Shown: piece after piece, positions 45,333-53,785 of the stretch
Position numbering within the stretch: position 1 is the stretch's first letter
Layout: the number at the start of each line of letters is the position of its first letter
Source of the DNA: Alphaproteobacteria bacterium
GTDB taxonomy: Bacteria > Pseudomonadota > Alphaproteobacteria > Rhodobacterales > Rhodobacteraceae
Reading direction: 5' to 3'
DNA: 64,000 bases
Assembly (NCBI GenBank): GCA_030433335.1
Contig: JAUILL010000001.1
Coordinates: 124,001 to 188,000 of the forward strand
Notes under the pieces: generated by a model
Databases searched by the model: none
Told to the model about the DNA's origin: nothing
The model's input: the letters and a program-made list of their open reading frames with translations, nothing else
Program-made: the position numbers and the translations under genes

Positions 45333-45788
45333 TTACTTGCGGAATTTGTCCAAGCTGACAATTTCGGCGTCAGTAGTGGGCTCTTCCTCGACCTCGGCGA
45401 GCTCGATATCGAGTTCATCCTCTTCCTCGTCATCCTCGCCGACACTCTCAAAGCGCAGGCCAAATTCGACCGACGGGTCCACAAAAGTGCGGATCGCATC
45501 GTAGGGGATATAAAGACGTTCGGGGCTGTCACCGAAGTTCAGGGTCACGCCGAAACCTTCGTCATCCACATCCAGCGCGTCGAACCAGTGCTGGATTACG
45601 ACGGTCATTTCCGTGGGGTAGCGCTGCACCAGCCAATCGGCCAGTTGCACACCCTCAGCGCGGGTCGAGAAGGTGATGAAGAAATGGTGCTCACCCGGCA
45701 GACCATCCTGTGCCACGCCCTCAAGCACCTGACGGATCAGGCCCCGCATTGCAGCGTGCATCAGGTTGCCGTAGTCGATATCGCCCAT
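45333..45788 (-). CDS. sspB: SspB, ClpXP protease adaptor
   Basis: 151 aa. The alphaproteobacterial SspB pattern is clear: MGDIDYGNLMHAAMR start, HHFFITFSTRAEGVQ, YPTEMTVVIQHWFDAL and FGDSPERLYIPYDAI. It ends with an acidic linker (EDDEEEDELD) and the C-terminal EIVSLDKFRK tail that docks on ClpX. It delivers ssrA-tagged proteins to ClpXP, matching the tmRNA gene 8 kb away. Confidence 0.95.
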   Translation of the reverse strand: MGDIDYGNLMHAAMRGLIRQVLEGVAQDGLPGEHHFFITFSTRAEGVQLADWLVQRYPTEMTVVIQHWFDALDVDDEGFGVTLNFGDSPERLYIPYDAIRTFVDPSVEFGLRFESVGEDDEEEDELDIELAEVEEEPTTDAEIVSLDKFRK

Positions 45789-45853
45789 TTCGAATGCCTC
45801 CGATTTTCAATCAGCATAGTACATCGAAAAGCAAACTAAAGAGGAGAATGCAA

Positions 45854-47107
45854 TCAGATTGCATAGACCCCTGATGCCAAGCCGAAAATTGCGGTCACGA
45901 GCAGCGTCTTTTCCATGCCGATTTTCAGGAAGACCAGCATGACAGCGGCCTGAACCGCGAGCGCGACAGAAATCCAGTCGATAGTGGCCCAATCTGGGGC
46001 GATCACGCGCACGGGCCCTACGGCGGCTTCGCCCACAGAGCCAAAGAAAACATGGGCTGCGAACCAGATCGACAGGTTCAGGATCACCCCCACGACCGCC
46101 GCTGTAATCGCCGCCAGCGCGCCACGCAAACGCGGCATTCCGGCAAGCAGATCAAGGTAGGGAGCGCCGACAAAAATCCAGAGAAAGCAGGGCACAAAGG
46201 TCACCCAGAGCGACAAAGCGCCCGCCGCAAGTGCGACCCAAGGACCGCCTTCGTTGAAGCCAGCGAGCAATGCCACGAACTCTGTCACCAGAATCAGTGG
46301 GCCAGGCGTTGTCTCGGCCAAGCCGAGCGCGTCGATCATCGCTTCGGGGGAAATCCAGCCGTATGCGCTCACGACTTCCTGCGCCATGTAGGCCAGAACT
46401 GCATAGGCGCCACCGAAGGTCACGATGGCGAGTTTGCTGAAAAACAACGCGATGTCAGTGAAGAAAGGGGCGTCGAGCGCGATGCAGGCGATGATCGGAA
46501 GAGCCCAAAGCACCGACCAGATGGCCAGCGTTCGCAGCGTGCGTGGTTGGTGAACGGGTTCAACTGCTGTGGCCTCGGCGTCTTTGCTGCAAAGGGCACC
46601 GATCGCGCCAGCCAGCGCGATGACCACAGGAAAGGGGATGTGCAAAGCAAAGAGGCTCAGAAAGCCTGCGCCTGCGATCAGCCAATCCGTTCGGGCCTTT
46701 AGCGCCCGTTTCGCGACCTTGTACAGTGCCTGTAGAACGATGACCGTGACGGTCGCTTTAACCCCGACGAACGCGGCCTGCACCCAAGGCACCCCGCCGA
46801 AATAGGCGTATCCGAGCGCAAGCGCAGCGATCACGAGCGCCCCAGGCACCACAAACAACAATCCGGCGATCAGCCCGCCCGTTGTCCCTCGCAGTCGCCA
46901 ACCTGCGTAGGTCGCGAGTTGCATCGCTTCGGGGCCGGGCAAGAGCATGCAGAACGACAGCGCGCGCAGGAACTGCTCTTCGGTCAGCCAACCGCGTGCC
47001 TCGACCAACTCTTTGTGCATGAGGGCGATCTGCGCCGCCGGTCCGCCGAACGACAAAACGCCGATGCGGCCGAAGACTTGAGTCAAAGTGCGCAGATCTG
47101 GGGTCAT
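45854..47107 (-). CDS. chrA: Chromate transporter ChrA, long two-domain form
   Basis: 417 aa with two homologous CHR halves (about 1-190 and 200-417) and about 10-12 membrane helices. The family motifs FGGPAAQIALMH near the start and FGGAYAVLAYM at the start of the second half, plus PGPEAMQLATY and TPGPLILVTEF, are clear. ChrA exports chromate. No chrB regulator is adjacent, so regulation is unknown. Confidence 0.92.
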   Translation of the reverse strand: MTPDLRTLTQVFGRIGVLSFGGPAAQIALMHKELVEARGWLTEEQFLRALSFCMLLPGPEAMQLATYAGWRLRGTTGGLIAGLLFVVPGALVIAALALGYAYFGGVPWVQAAFVGVKATVTVIVLQALYKVAKRALKARTDWLIAGAGFLSLFALHIPFPVVIALAGAIGALCSKDAEATAVEPVHQPRTLRTLAIWSVLWALPIIACIALDAPFFTDIALFFSKLAIVTFGGAYAVLAYMAQEVVSAYGWISPEAMIDALGLAETTPGPLILVTEFVALLAGFNEGGPWVALAAGALSLWVTFVPCFLWIFVGAPYLDLLAGMPRLRGALAAITAAVVGVILNLSIWFAAHVFFGSVGEAAVGPVRVIAPDWATIDWISVALAVQAAVMLVFLKIGMEKTLLVTAIFGLASGVYAI

Positions 47108-47192
47108 GAAACGCTCATTCGCAGGGGGCCGTCAAAGCGGTACCGAAGCACCGAGAAATCTCAAGAGAAATCAGCCCTGTGCAATCAAACTT

Positions 47193-47543
47193 TCACATTG
47201 CGCCGTGGTGGGCACGGCTATCGCTTGGCGCTTCGTCACGGGCGTCCATTCCGTAATCGCGCGACACGTCGCATACCCTGAGGCGATAATCCTCAAAGAA
47301 CCGCTGGCGTCCCATTTCCTGTGCGCCGCGATGGGCGGTCAGCTTGCGCCAGCGCTGGACAGCTTCTTCATCTTCCCAGAACGACAAGGACAAGAGTTTG
47401 CCGGGCGTGGTCAGGCTTTGGAAACGCTCGACACTGATAAAGCCTTCGAACCCCTCGAGGTGTTCTTTCATACGGGCGGCCATATCCAAGTAGGGGCCTT
47501 GCATGCCGTCCTTGGGGGTCACTTCAAAAATCACTGCAATCAT
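47193..47543 (-). CDS. ABM-domain (antibiotic biosynthesis monooxygenase-like) protein
   Basis: 116 aa. A dimeric ferredoxin-like ABM fold is suggested by MIAVIFEVTPKDG, FEGFISVERF, GKLLSLSFWEDEEAVQRWR and a HRGAQEMGR stretch. Members include heme-degrading and quinone monooxygenases and stress proteins. No specific substrate can be given. It is transcribed singly, 80-90 nt from its neighbours on the same strand. Confidence 0.8.
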   Translation of the reverse strand: MIAVIFEVTPKDGMQGPYLDMAARMKEHLEGFEGFISVERFQSLTTPGKLLSLSFWEDEEAVQRWRKLTAHRGAQEMGRQRFFEDYRLRVCDVSRDYGMDARDEAPSDSRAHHGAM

Positions 47544-47633
47544 CGCTCTCCTCCGGCGGTGCCGAAGGAGTTTGTGCGAGCCTGACAGAAATTCAAAGCA
47601 ATTTGTGTGCGCGATCCGATGTTCCGTGGCGGC

Positions 47634-48299
47634 TCAATCGGTTGTCAAACCCAGATAGCCAATAGCCGCCTGAGCGAGGAACGCTGACGCAGCAACACCA
47701 TCAATCAAGACAAGGCCTGTGCGCGCAGCAAGGTCGTCGCGCAGCGGGGCCATCCCAGCGCAGCCCAATACGATTGCGCCGGCCTGAGTGGTCGCCGCGG
47801 CCTGTGAAATACGCGACGCGAGGTGAACGCGCGTTTCCTCGGCCCCTTCATCAATGGTCAGAACTGGCAGATCGCTGGCCAAAACGCCCGCACAATTCGG
47901 CTGGTACCCGCTAGCCTCGATATTGCCCGCTATGACTGGAACCGAGACGGCCAAAGAGGTCACAACCGCAAAATTGCGGCCCAGAACACCCGCCATCACA
48001 TATGACGACTGCCCGATCCCAAGGACCGGTAGCGATGTTGCAGCTTGCGCTTCGCTCAAACCGGTATCGTCAAAGCACCCGATGACGACAGCATCCGCGC
48101 CATCCGCCTCGGCCTCTGCGATCCGCGCCAAAACGCCGGGCAGGGCTGCTGCTCCATCCTCGGCCCCTTGGATCGCAGGCGGGCCGTCGTGGTTGGTGAA
48201 CCCGACAATTTGTGCCGAGGGCAAAGCTTTGGCCGCGACCGCAACCATAGCCTCTGTCATCGCCACGGTCGCATTCGGGTTCACGTAGGCGATTTTCAT
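47634..48299 (-). CDS. Asp/Glu/hydantoin racemase family protein
   Basis: 221 aa. Two catalytic cysteines in the family positions: Cys75 (VVIGCFDD) and Cys180 (IVLGCAGM); N-terminal YVNPNATVAMTEAM fits the Asp/Glu/hydantoin racemase family. Members racemise hydantoins or allantoin-like compounds, or isomerise maleate. Its start overlaps the stop of the ABC permease (ATGA-type, 1-nt at 48299), placing it last in the importer operon, so it probably acts on the imported compound (inference). Confidence 0.87.
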   Translation of the reverse strand: MKIAYVNPNATVAMTEAMVAVAAKALPSAQIVGFTNHDGPPAIQGAEDGAAALPGVLARIAEAEADGADAVVIGCFDDTGLSEAQAATSLPVLGIGQSSYVMAGVLGRNFAVVTSLAVSVPVIAGNIEASGYQPNCAGVLASDLPVLTIDEGAEETRVHLASRISQAAATTQAGAIVLGCAGMAPLRDDLAARTGLVLIDGVAASAFLAQAAIGYLGLTTD

Positions 48300-49135
48300 C
48301 AGACCGCTTTCCCTACGTCAGAGCCCATCTTTGCGCGCCGCTTCGACATAATCCGTACCGACAACAAGAACACCGCGATAATGCCAAAAGAGAACAGAGT
48401 GGTCAGCGTGCCAAGGGCATAGATCACAGGCGTCGTCACGTTGGTGGTCATGCCAAAGACTTCAAGCGGCAAGGTGTTGTAGCTGCCCGATGTCAGCAGG
48501 GTCCGCGCAAATTCATCGTAGGATAGTGTAAACCCAAACAGAGCCACACCAATCAAAGAGGGCGCGATGATCGGCAGCACCACATGGCGGATCGTCTGCC
48601 ACTGGGTTGCGCCTTGGTCACGGGCCGCTTCCTCGTAGGATTTGTCGAACCGGTTGAACACGGCGAACATGATCAGAAGACCAAAGGGCAGGGTCCATGT
48701 CAGCTGCGAGCCAAAGCCCGAGGTCGCCCAATGGATCTTCAGCCCCAGCTGGTTGAAGATCAGGCCAACCCCCAGCGAAATCAGGATCGACGGGATCACC
48801 AGCGATGTGATCGCCATGTAGAACAGAACCGCAGAGCCTTTGAACCGCTTGCGGAAGGCCAGACCGGACATCACCGACACAACAACGGTGGTGACCATCA
48901 CCATCAGACCCAAGGCAAAGGACCGGCGGAACGCGCCCCAGATGTCACCCACGGCTTGCTGCTCGAACAGCTCTCGGAACCAGTGCAAGGACACACCGCG
49001 CATGGGAAAGGTTAGACCGCCCGTGGGCCCTTGGAAAGACAGGATGCCGATGGTCAGCGTGGGACCATAGAGGAACAGGACGAACAGGCCAAAGAAGGCT
49101 GCGAGCACGTAGAAGGAAACAGGTCTCTTTTCCAT
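48299..49135 (-). CDS. ABC transporter permease, PotC-like
   Basis: 278 aa with six membrane helices and the permease EAA loop (YEEAARDQGATQWQTIRHVVLP). It belongs to the spermidine/putrescine/2-aminoethylphosphonate importer permease group. It lies 3 nt downstream of the partner permease gene, and pairs with it in the inner-membrane channel. Confidence 0.92.
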   Translation of the reverse strand: MEKRPVSFYVLAAFFGLFVLFLYGPTLTIGILSFQGPTGGLTFPMRGVSLHWFRELFEQQAVGDIWGAFRRSFALGLMVMVTTVVVSVMSGLAFRKRFKGSAVLFYMAITSLVIPSILISLGVGLIFNQLGLKIHWATSGFGSQLTWTLPFGLLIMFAVFNRFDKSYEEAARDQGATQWQTIRHVVLPIIAPSLIGVALFGFTLSYDEFARTLLTSGSYNTLPLEVFGMTTNVTTPVIYALGTLTTLFSFGIIAVFLLSVRIMSKRRAKMGSDVGKAV

Positions 49136-49138
49136 GAC

Positions 49139-49993
49139 TTACAGCTCCTTGCGAATGTTAACAAAGCGCAGCAGGATCCCGATCACGATTAGAACGGTGA
49201 TCAACAGCACCACAGAGGTTGCAGCAGCCGACGGATACTGAAGCAGCGAAATATCATTGGAAATCAGACGGCCCACATTGGCCTTTTGCGAGCCGGACAT
49301 GAAGCGCACAGTAATGAAGTCGCCCATTACCAGCGTCACCACAAAGATGGTGCCAATCATGATACCAGGCTTGGTCAAGGGCAGGATCACATGGCGCAGA
49401 GTCTGCATCGCGCTGGCACCATTATCGACGGCAGCCTCAATCAAGGACCGGTCAATCCGCATCATGGTGTTGAAAATCGGGACAACCATGAACAGCGTGT
49501 ACAGGTGCACAAACGCGAGGATGACCGAGAAATCCGAATAGAGCAGCCATTCCAGAGGCTCATCAATCACGCCCCAGGAAATCAGGGTCGAGTTCGCAAT
49601 CCCGTTGCGCCCCAGAAACGGAATCCACGAAATCATCCGGATAATGTTCGAGGTCCAGAACGGAATGGTGCACAGCAAAAACAGCGCGATCTGCATCGCC
49701 TGTGTGCGCACATGAAACGCTAGGAAATACGCCACCGTAAAGCCGATGGCCAAGGTGAACACCCAAGTGATGAACGCGTATTTAAACGTCGCAAAGAACA
49801 CCTTCCACACCACAGCGGACCCGAACAGGTAGCTGTAGTTGTCGAACTGAAAGGCAGGATAGATCGAAAATTCGGTCGCGCCCCAAAAGCTTACCACGAC
49901 GATCATGATGATGGGTGCAATTAGAAACGCCCCCAAAACCACGGTCAAAGGCAAGGCCTGAAGCCAGCCTGTGACATGCCGACTCATCGCCAT
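49139..49993 (-). CDS. ABC transporter permease, PotB-like
   Basis: 284 aa, six membrane helices. EAA loop: LIEAAVDNGASAMQTLRHVILPLTKPGI. Forms the heteromeric channel with the downstream permease. A 108-nt gap with two hairpins separates it from the substrate-binding protein gene. Confidence 0.92.
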   Translation of the reverse strand: MAMSRHVTGWLQALPLTVVLGAFLIAPIIMIVVVSFWGATEFSIYPAFQFDNYSYLFGSAVVWKVFFATFKYAFITWVFTLAIGFTVAYFLAFHVRTQAMQIALFLLCTIPFWTSNIIRMISWIPFLGRNGIANSTLISWGVIDEPLEWLLYSDFSVILAFVHLYTLFMVVPIFNTMMRIDRSLIEAAVDNGASAMQTLRHVILPLTKPGIMIGTIFVVTLVMGDFITVRFMSGSQKANVGRLISNDISLLQYPSAAATSVVLLITVLIVIGILLRFVNIRKEL

Positions 49994-50011
49994 AAATCCA
50001 TCCCCGGGGCG

Positions 50012-50090
50012 ACTGCCCCTTCATCTTTGCTCTAAATACTCTGGGGTGAATGGGCGGGCCCGAAGGCCCGTCCAGAGGGGCAACGCCCCT
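50012..50090 (-). repeat. Two tandem hairpins with conserved tail after the binding-protein gene
   Basis: On the minus strand, AGGGGC-GTT-GCCCCT (50090-50076) is followed by CGGGCC-TTCG-GGCCCG (50070-50055, UUCG-type loop), then CCAGAGTATTTAGAG. The layout resembles REP-like intergenic hairpins with an AGTATTT tail that I associate with Rhodobacteraceae genomes. It may stabilise the binding-protein mRNA and lower permease expression. Confidence 0.5.
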
Positions 50091-50101
50091 GAATTGACCG
50101 C

Positions 50102-51367
50102 TTAAGCAGCGATGAATTCGTTCCACTTGCGAACCATGTACTGGTTCTCGTCCATGACAGCGTTCCAGCACGCCACCGAACCCATGCGATCGTAGAACGA
50201 ACCGCCATCGCGGGTTTCGCCCGCTTTGGCCAGCACGTCGCCGAAGGGCGAGGTGATGTCGCCGGTGGCTTCTTTGCCCTCGAACCAGTAGCCCCACTCG
50301 TTTTCGGACATGTAGTTCTTCGAGGTTTCCGGAACCGCCGAGTAGTAGCCCTGACGCATCAGGAAGCCGCCGACCCAACCGTCGAGGTACCAGTTGATGT
50401 ATTCGTAGGCTGCGTCCAGCTGCATGCCGCTCAGCGACTTGGACAGGCCCAGACCGCCGCCCCACGAACGATAGCCCTCTTTCAGAGGCTGGTAGACGCA
50501 GGGGATGCCGCGCGATTTCACTGCGGTGATCGCGGGCGACCACATGGACTGGATCACAACTTCGCCCGAGGCCATCAGGTTGACCGACTCGTCGAAGGTC
50601 TTCCAGAACGCGCGGAACTGGCCAGCTTTCTTGGCTTCGGTAAAGATCGCAAAGGTCTTGTCGATCTCTTCCTTGGTCATGTTGCCTTTGTCGCCGTACT
50701 GGATTTCACCCATAGCTTCGCAGACCATCGCCATGTCCATGATGCCGATCGACGAAATGTCGAGGATCGAGGCTTTGCCCTTAAACTCGGGGTTCAGCAG
50801 CTCGGCCCAAGTGCTGATGGGACGGTTAATCAGGTCAGGGCGGATGCCCAGAGTGTCGGCGTTATAGATGGTCGGGATCAGGGTCATCCATTCGGTTTCC
50901 TGATCGGCAAAGCTGGTCGCGCCAGGTTCTTCGACAAAGCCAACGGTGTGGGGCGCGGTGCCCTGTGCGATGGTGCTCTCGGGGGTCAGTTTGCCCGAGC
51001 GGAAGATGCCAACGATCTTGTCGTAGTTCTTGATCTTGGTGGTATCCATCGCCTGCAGGTTGCCGGTCGGCCAGACCTTTTTACAGATCCAGTATTCGAT
51101 GTCCGCAATATCAAAGCTGTCGGGCTGGGTTGCCGCGCGCTGAGTAACGCTGTCGGAATCCAGAGCGGTCATTTCTAGAGTGAAGCCAAGGTCTTCTTTC
51201 ACCTTCTGCCCGACTTCGTTCAGGTTCGACACGCCGGTGCCGAACTGGCGCAGAGTGATGTCCTTGATTTCCTGAGCCCAAACCATAGGCGCAGGCAGGG
51301 TCGATGCAGCCACGGCGGCTGCGCCGCTCTTGAGGATGGATCGACGGGAATAACGCATTTTCGACAT
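50102..51367 (-). CDS. ABC transporter substrate-binding protein, Tat-exported
   Basis: 421 aa. The N-terminus has a twin-arginine signal (SRRSILK) followed by a hydrophobic stretch (AAAVAASTLPAPMVWA), so it folds before export to the periplasm. The mature part is a PotD/PotF-type bacterial extracellular binding protein (IADIEYWICKKVWP, GKASILDISSIG, NLMASGEVVIQSMWS). Ligand unknown; polyamines or opine-like amino compounds are usual for the family. Confidence 0.9.
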   Translation of the reverse strand: MSKMRYSRRSILKSGAAAVAASTLPAPMVWAQEIKDITLRQFGTGVSNLNEVGQKVKEDLGFTLEMTALDSDSVTQRAATQPDSFDIADIEYWICKKVWPTGNLQAMDTTKIKNYDKIVGIFRSGKLTPESTIAQGTAPHTVGFVEEPGATSFADQETEWMTLIPTIYNADTLGIRPDLINRPISTWAELLNPEFKGKASILDISSIGIMDMAMVCEAMGEIQYGDKGNMTKEEIDKTFAIFTEAKKAGQFRAFWKTFDESVNLMASGEVVIQSMWSPAITAVKSRGIPCVYQPLKEGYRSWGGGLGLSKSLSGMQLDAAYEYINWYLDGWVGGFLMRQGYYSAVPETSKNYMSENEWGYWFEGKEATGDITSPFGDVLAKAGETRDGGSFYDRMGSVACWNAVMDENQYMVRKWNEFIAA

Positions 51368-51402
51368 GGTACTAAATCCCTGTTGTTGGATTGAGGAGTT
51401 AC

Positions 51403-52377
51403 TTAAGCAAGGAGGCGGTGAACCCGCCCTTCGTCCCAGACAAAGCTGACCGCTTCGCCGGTTTCTTTGGGGGCAGCAAAGAATGCTGCTTCGGGCACGA
51501 GGGCCACGATCTCTTCTCCGCCGGGGGTGATCGCGGTCACCGACACATGGGCGCCTTGGTATTCCACGGCGGTCACGGTTGCGGGCAGGCCGGCGTCGGA
51601 CATGCGGACTTCATCTGCACGCAGAGCGATCTTGTGCCCTTCGAAGGAGATGACGTTGTGGCCGCCCATAAAGCGGGCCACGAATTCAGTGCGGGGGGCC
51701 ATCCAGACGTCGCGGGCAGGGCCAGCCTGTTCGATCACCGCGTTGTTCATGACCACGATCTCGTCCGCGAGCGCCAGCGCTTCGTCCTGACCGTGGGTTA
51801 CGTGGATAAAGGTGATGCCCAGTTCACGCTGGAGCTTTTTCAGTTCTGCCCGCATCCGGATGCGCAGGAACGGGTCAAGGGCGGACAGCGGTTCGTCCAG
51901 CAGCAAAACGCGGGGTTTCGTGACCAGCGCACGGGCCAAAGCGACTCGCTGTTGCTGACCGCCGGACAGTTGGTCGGGCAGGCGGTCTGCCAGATGGCTC
52001 ATGTCCACCAGTTCCAGAAGTTCATCGGCAGCTTTGTGGCGGGTCGGCTTATCCACACCTTTCATGTGCAAAGAGAAGGCAACGTTGTCGCGCACGCTCA
52101 GGTGGGGAAAGAGCGCATAGTTCTGGAACATCATCGCGGTGCCGCGCTGAGCGGGGGGTAGGGACGAGATGTCCTGTCCATCCAGCACGATCGATCCGTC
52201 AGACACGCTTTCATGTCCAGCAATCATCCGCAGGGTGGAGGATTTGCCACAGCCCGACGGACCCAGCAGGCAGACATAAGATCCGTTGAGGAACACGTGA
52301 TTGATGTTGTCCACTGCGGTGGTGTCCCCGTAGCGTTTGCTCAGGTGTACCAGTTCAAGGTCCTTACCAGATCGCAT
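51403..52377 (-). CDS. ABC transporter ATPase, PotA-like
   Basis: 324 aa from the ATG at 52377; the reading frame is open further upstream, but that part (52378-52539) has no similarity and covers the regulator binding region. Walker A GPSGCGKSST, signature LSGGQQQRVALAR, Walker B VLLLDEPLSALD and switch His (VTHGQDEA) are intact; the C-terminal TOBE domain follows (about 235-320). Lead gene of the importer operon. Confidence 0.93.
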   Translation of the reverse strand: MRSGKDLELVHLSKRYGDTTAVDNINHVFLNGSYVCLLGPSGCGKSSTLRMIAGHESVSDGSIVLDGQDISSLPPAQRGTAMMFQNYALFPHLSVRDNVAFSLHMKGVDKPTRHKAADELLELVDMSHLADRLPDQLSGGQQQRVALARALVTKPRVLLLDEPLSALDPFLRIRMRAELKKLQRELGITFIHVTHGQDEALALADEIVVMNNAVIEQAGPARDVWMAPRTEFVARFMGGHNVISFEGHKIALRADEVRMSDAGLPATVTAVEYQGAHVSVTAITPGGEEIVALVPEAAFFAAPKETGEAVSFVWDEGRVHRLLA

Positions 52378-52507
52378 GTGCCGTGCCCCTATGAGTTGCG
52401 TCTTGGCTTCACGTTGGTCGGTAAATTTCCTGACCGTGAAGACAAAATCCGCATCTGGCAGGGCAGAAACTTGCGTTGGTGCAAAATTAGGCAGCCCGCA
52501 CAAACCT

Positions 52508-52549
52508 GTGCACAAATTGTGATCCAAAATCGTATACAATATCGTGCAC
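52508..52549. promoter_or_regulatory. Phased GTNNAC operator candidates for the GntR regulator
   Basis: Three palindromic hexamers of the GT-N2-AC type lie at 52508 (GTGCAC), 52532 (GTATAC) and 52544 (GTGCAC). Their starts are 24 and 12 bp apart, so all are on a 12-bp lattice. The extended centre site TCGTATACAA matches the usual FCD/GntR operator style. They lie between the divergent ATPase gene and gntR. Confidence 0.55.
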
Positions 52550-52629
52550 GTTGGTTTCGTTCACCTGATCCCTTGCGATTCTCTGGCAAAGTGGCGATCA
52601 GTAAGCCAAGGAAATAAGGGGTCGGGCGT

Positions 52630-53319
52630 ATGGCACCCAAAGAAAAGGCAACGGACACAGCAAGCACGAAGGTCGCTGAGGCCCTCGCCGAAGCGATTCA
52701 CGAGCACCGGATCGCGCCGGGGACGAAGCTGAACGAAGACGAGGTCGGCGAAGTCTTTGGCGTCAGCCGCACTGTGATCCGCGCAGCCCTTCAACAGCTG
52801 GCGCATCAACGATTGGTTGAGCTGAAACGGAACCGCGGGGCCTTCGTCGCGCGACCCACGGTGAAAGAGGCGCGAGAAGTCTTCGAAGCGCGGGCTCTGC
52901 TAGAGCCAACCATGACCCGCCATGCAGCTGAGCGGATGACCGACGCGGATGTGGCGATTCTCCAATCCCATATCGACGCCGAACATGCGGCTTTGGCGGC
53001 CGGTCAAACTGGTAAGGCGCTCCAACTCTCCGGCCAGTTCCATGTCGAAGTTGCTCGGATCGCGGATCAAAGCACCATCGAGGAAATCATTGCGCAACTG
53101 GTGGCGCGATCTTCCCTGATCATTGCGCTCTATTGGCAGCGCCGCGCCGCATTGTGCGAGAGCAATGCACACCACGCCCTGATCAGAGCGCTCGCGAACA
53201 AAGACGGCGCCTTGGCCGAAGAGCTGATGAAGAACCACCTCTTGGACTTGCTGACCTCTCTTGATTTGCGCGAACAGACCTCGGCGCCGCAGTCGCTCTC
53301 CGAAGCATTGAAGGCATAA
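52630..53319 (+). CDS. GntR-family (FCD) transcriptional regulator
   Basis: 229 aa. N-terminal winged helix (about 15-80; GTKLNEDEVGEVFGVSRTVIRAALQQL) and a C-terminal all-helical FCD domain (about 85-215) with EARALLEPTMTR and the metal/ligand His residues in FHVEVA and NAHHALIRAL. It is divergent from the ABC importer operon across 250 bp, and so is probably its repressor, released by the imported compound or a metabolite. Confidence 0.9.
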   Translation: MAPKEKATDTASTKVAEALAEAIHEHRIAPGTKLNEDEVGEVFGVSRTVIRAALQQLAHQRLVELKRNRGAFVARPTVKEAREVFEARALLEPTMTRHAAERMTDADVAILQSHIDAEHAALAAGQTGKALQLSGQFHVEVARIADQSTIEEIIAQLVARSSLIIALYWQRRAALCESNAHHALIRALANKDGALAEELMKNHLLDLLTSLDLREQTSAPQSLSEALKA

Positions 53320-53331
53320 CAATGGAAGGAA

Positions 53332-53645
53332 GTGGAGGTTTCTGTTGCCAGGTACCTCCGAACCCCGCCTTACGCTGCTAGGCACAAGGACTTAGATTTC
53401 GGAAACTCCGACTGCTTACGCAGCCATTGCTACCGGAGCACGATTGTCGTTTGCAATTGTACTTGTTGAACCGATAACGGCGGTATCACACCGGGACAAA
53501 GCAAACCCCTTTAGACGTTCGTCGATCCTATTTCGGCCCCATGATCCCAAACGATAGGATTTTTGGTGGAGCCGCCGGGTACCGCCCCCGGGTCCGATCC
53601 GCTTATTACGAGCGCGTTTATGTCCATAGTCGGTTGCCCGACACG
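53332..53645 (-). ncRNA. ssrA: tmRNA (ssrA), circularly permuted two-piece form
   Basis: On the minus strand the acceptor piece comes first: hairpin GTCGG-GCAA-CCGAC (53642-53629), then a T-arm and acceptor end CGGCTCCACCA ending at 53564. After a short spacer, the coding piece starts at 53540 with GGGGCCGAAATAGGATCGACG, whose first 7 nt pair with CGGCTCC of the acceptor. The tag frame runs 53454-53416 and reads ANDNRAPVAMAA then TAA, with resume codon GCA. A final GGAGGT/ACCTCC stem is at 53359-53334. It rescues stalled ribosomes with SmpB. Outer ends are approximate. Confidence 0.93.
53416..53454 (-). other. tmRNA tag-peptide reading frame
   Basis: Twelve sense codons plus TAA inside the tmRNA coding piece: Ala-Asn-Asp-Asn-Arg-Ala-Pro-Val-Ala-Met-Ala-Ala. 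The AANDN-type start and AMAA end are the SspB- and ClpX-recognition parts of an alphaproteobacterial degradation tag. Confidence 0.93.
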
Positions 53646-53785
53646 CCCAACTTACGAACTTATTGCCGGAATTCAAGGGGCTGTCACACTTATCGCGCAA
53701 GGAATTCTTGTCTGCGGGATCGGGCCTTGCTTTGATGTCCAAGGACACTTCTTGCAAACAGCATTTATAAACACGGACGAATTCT

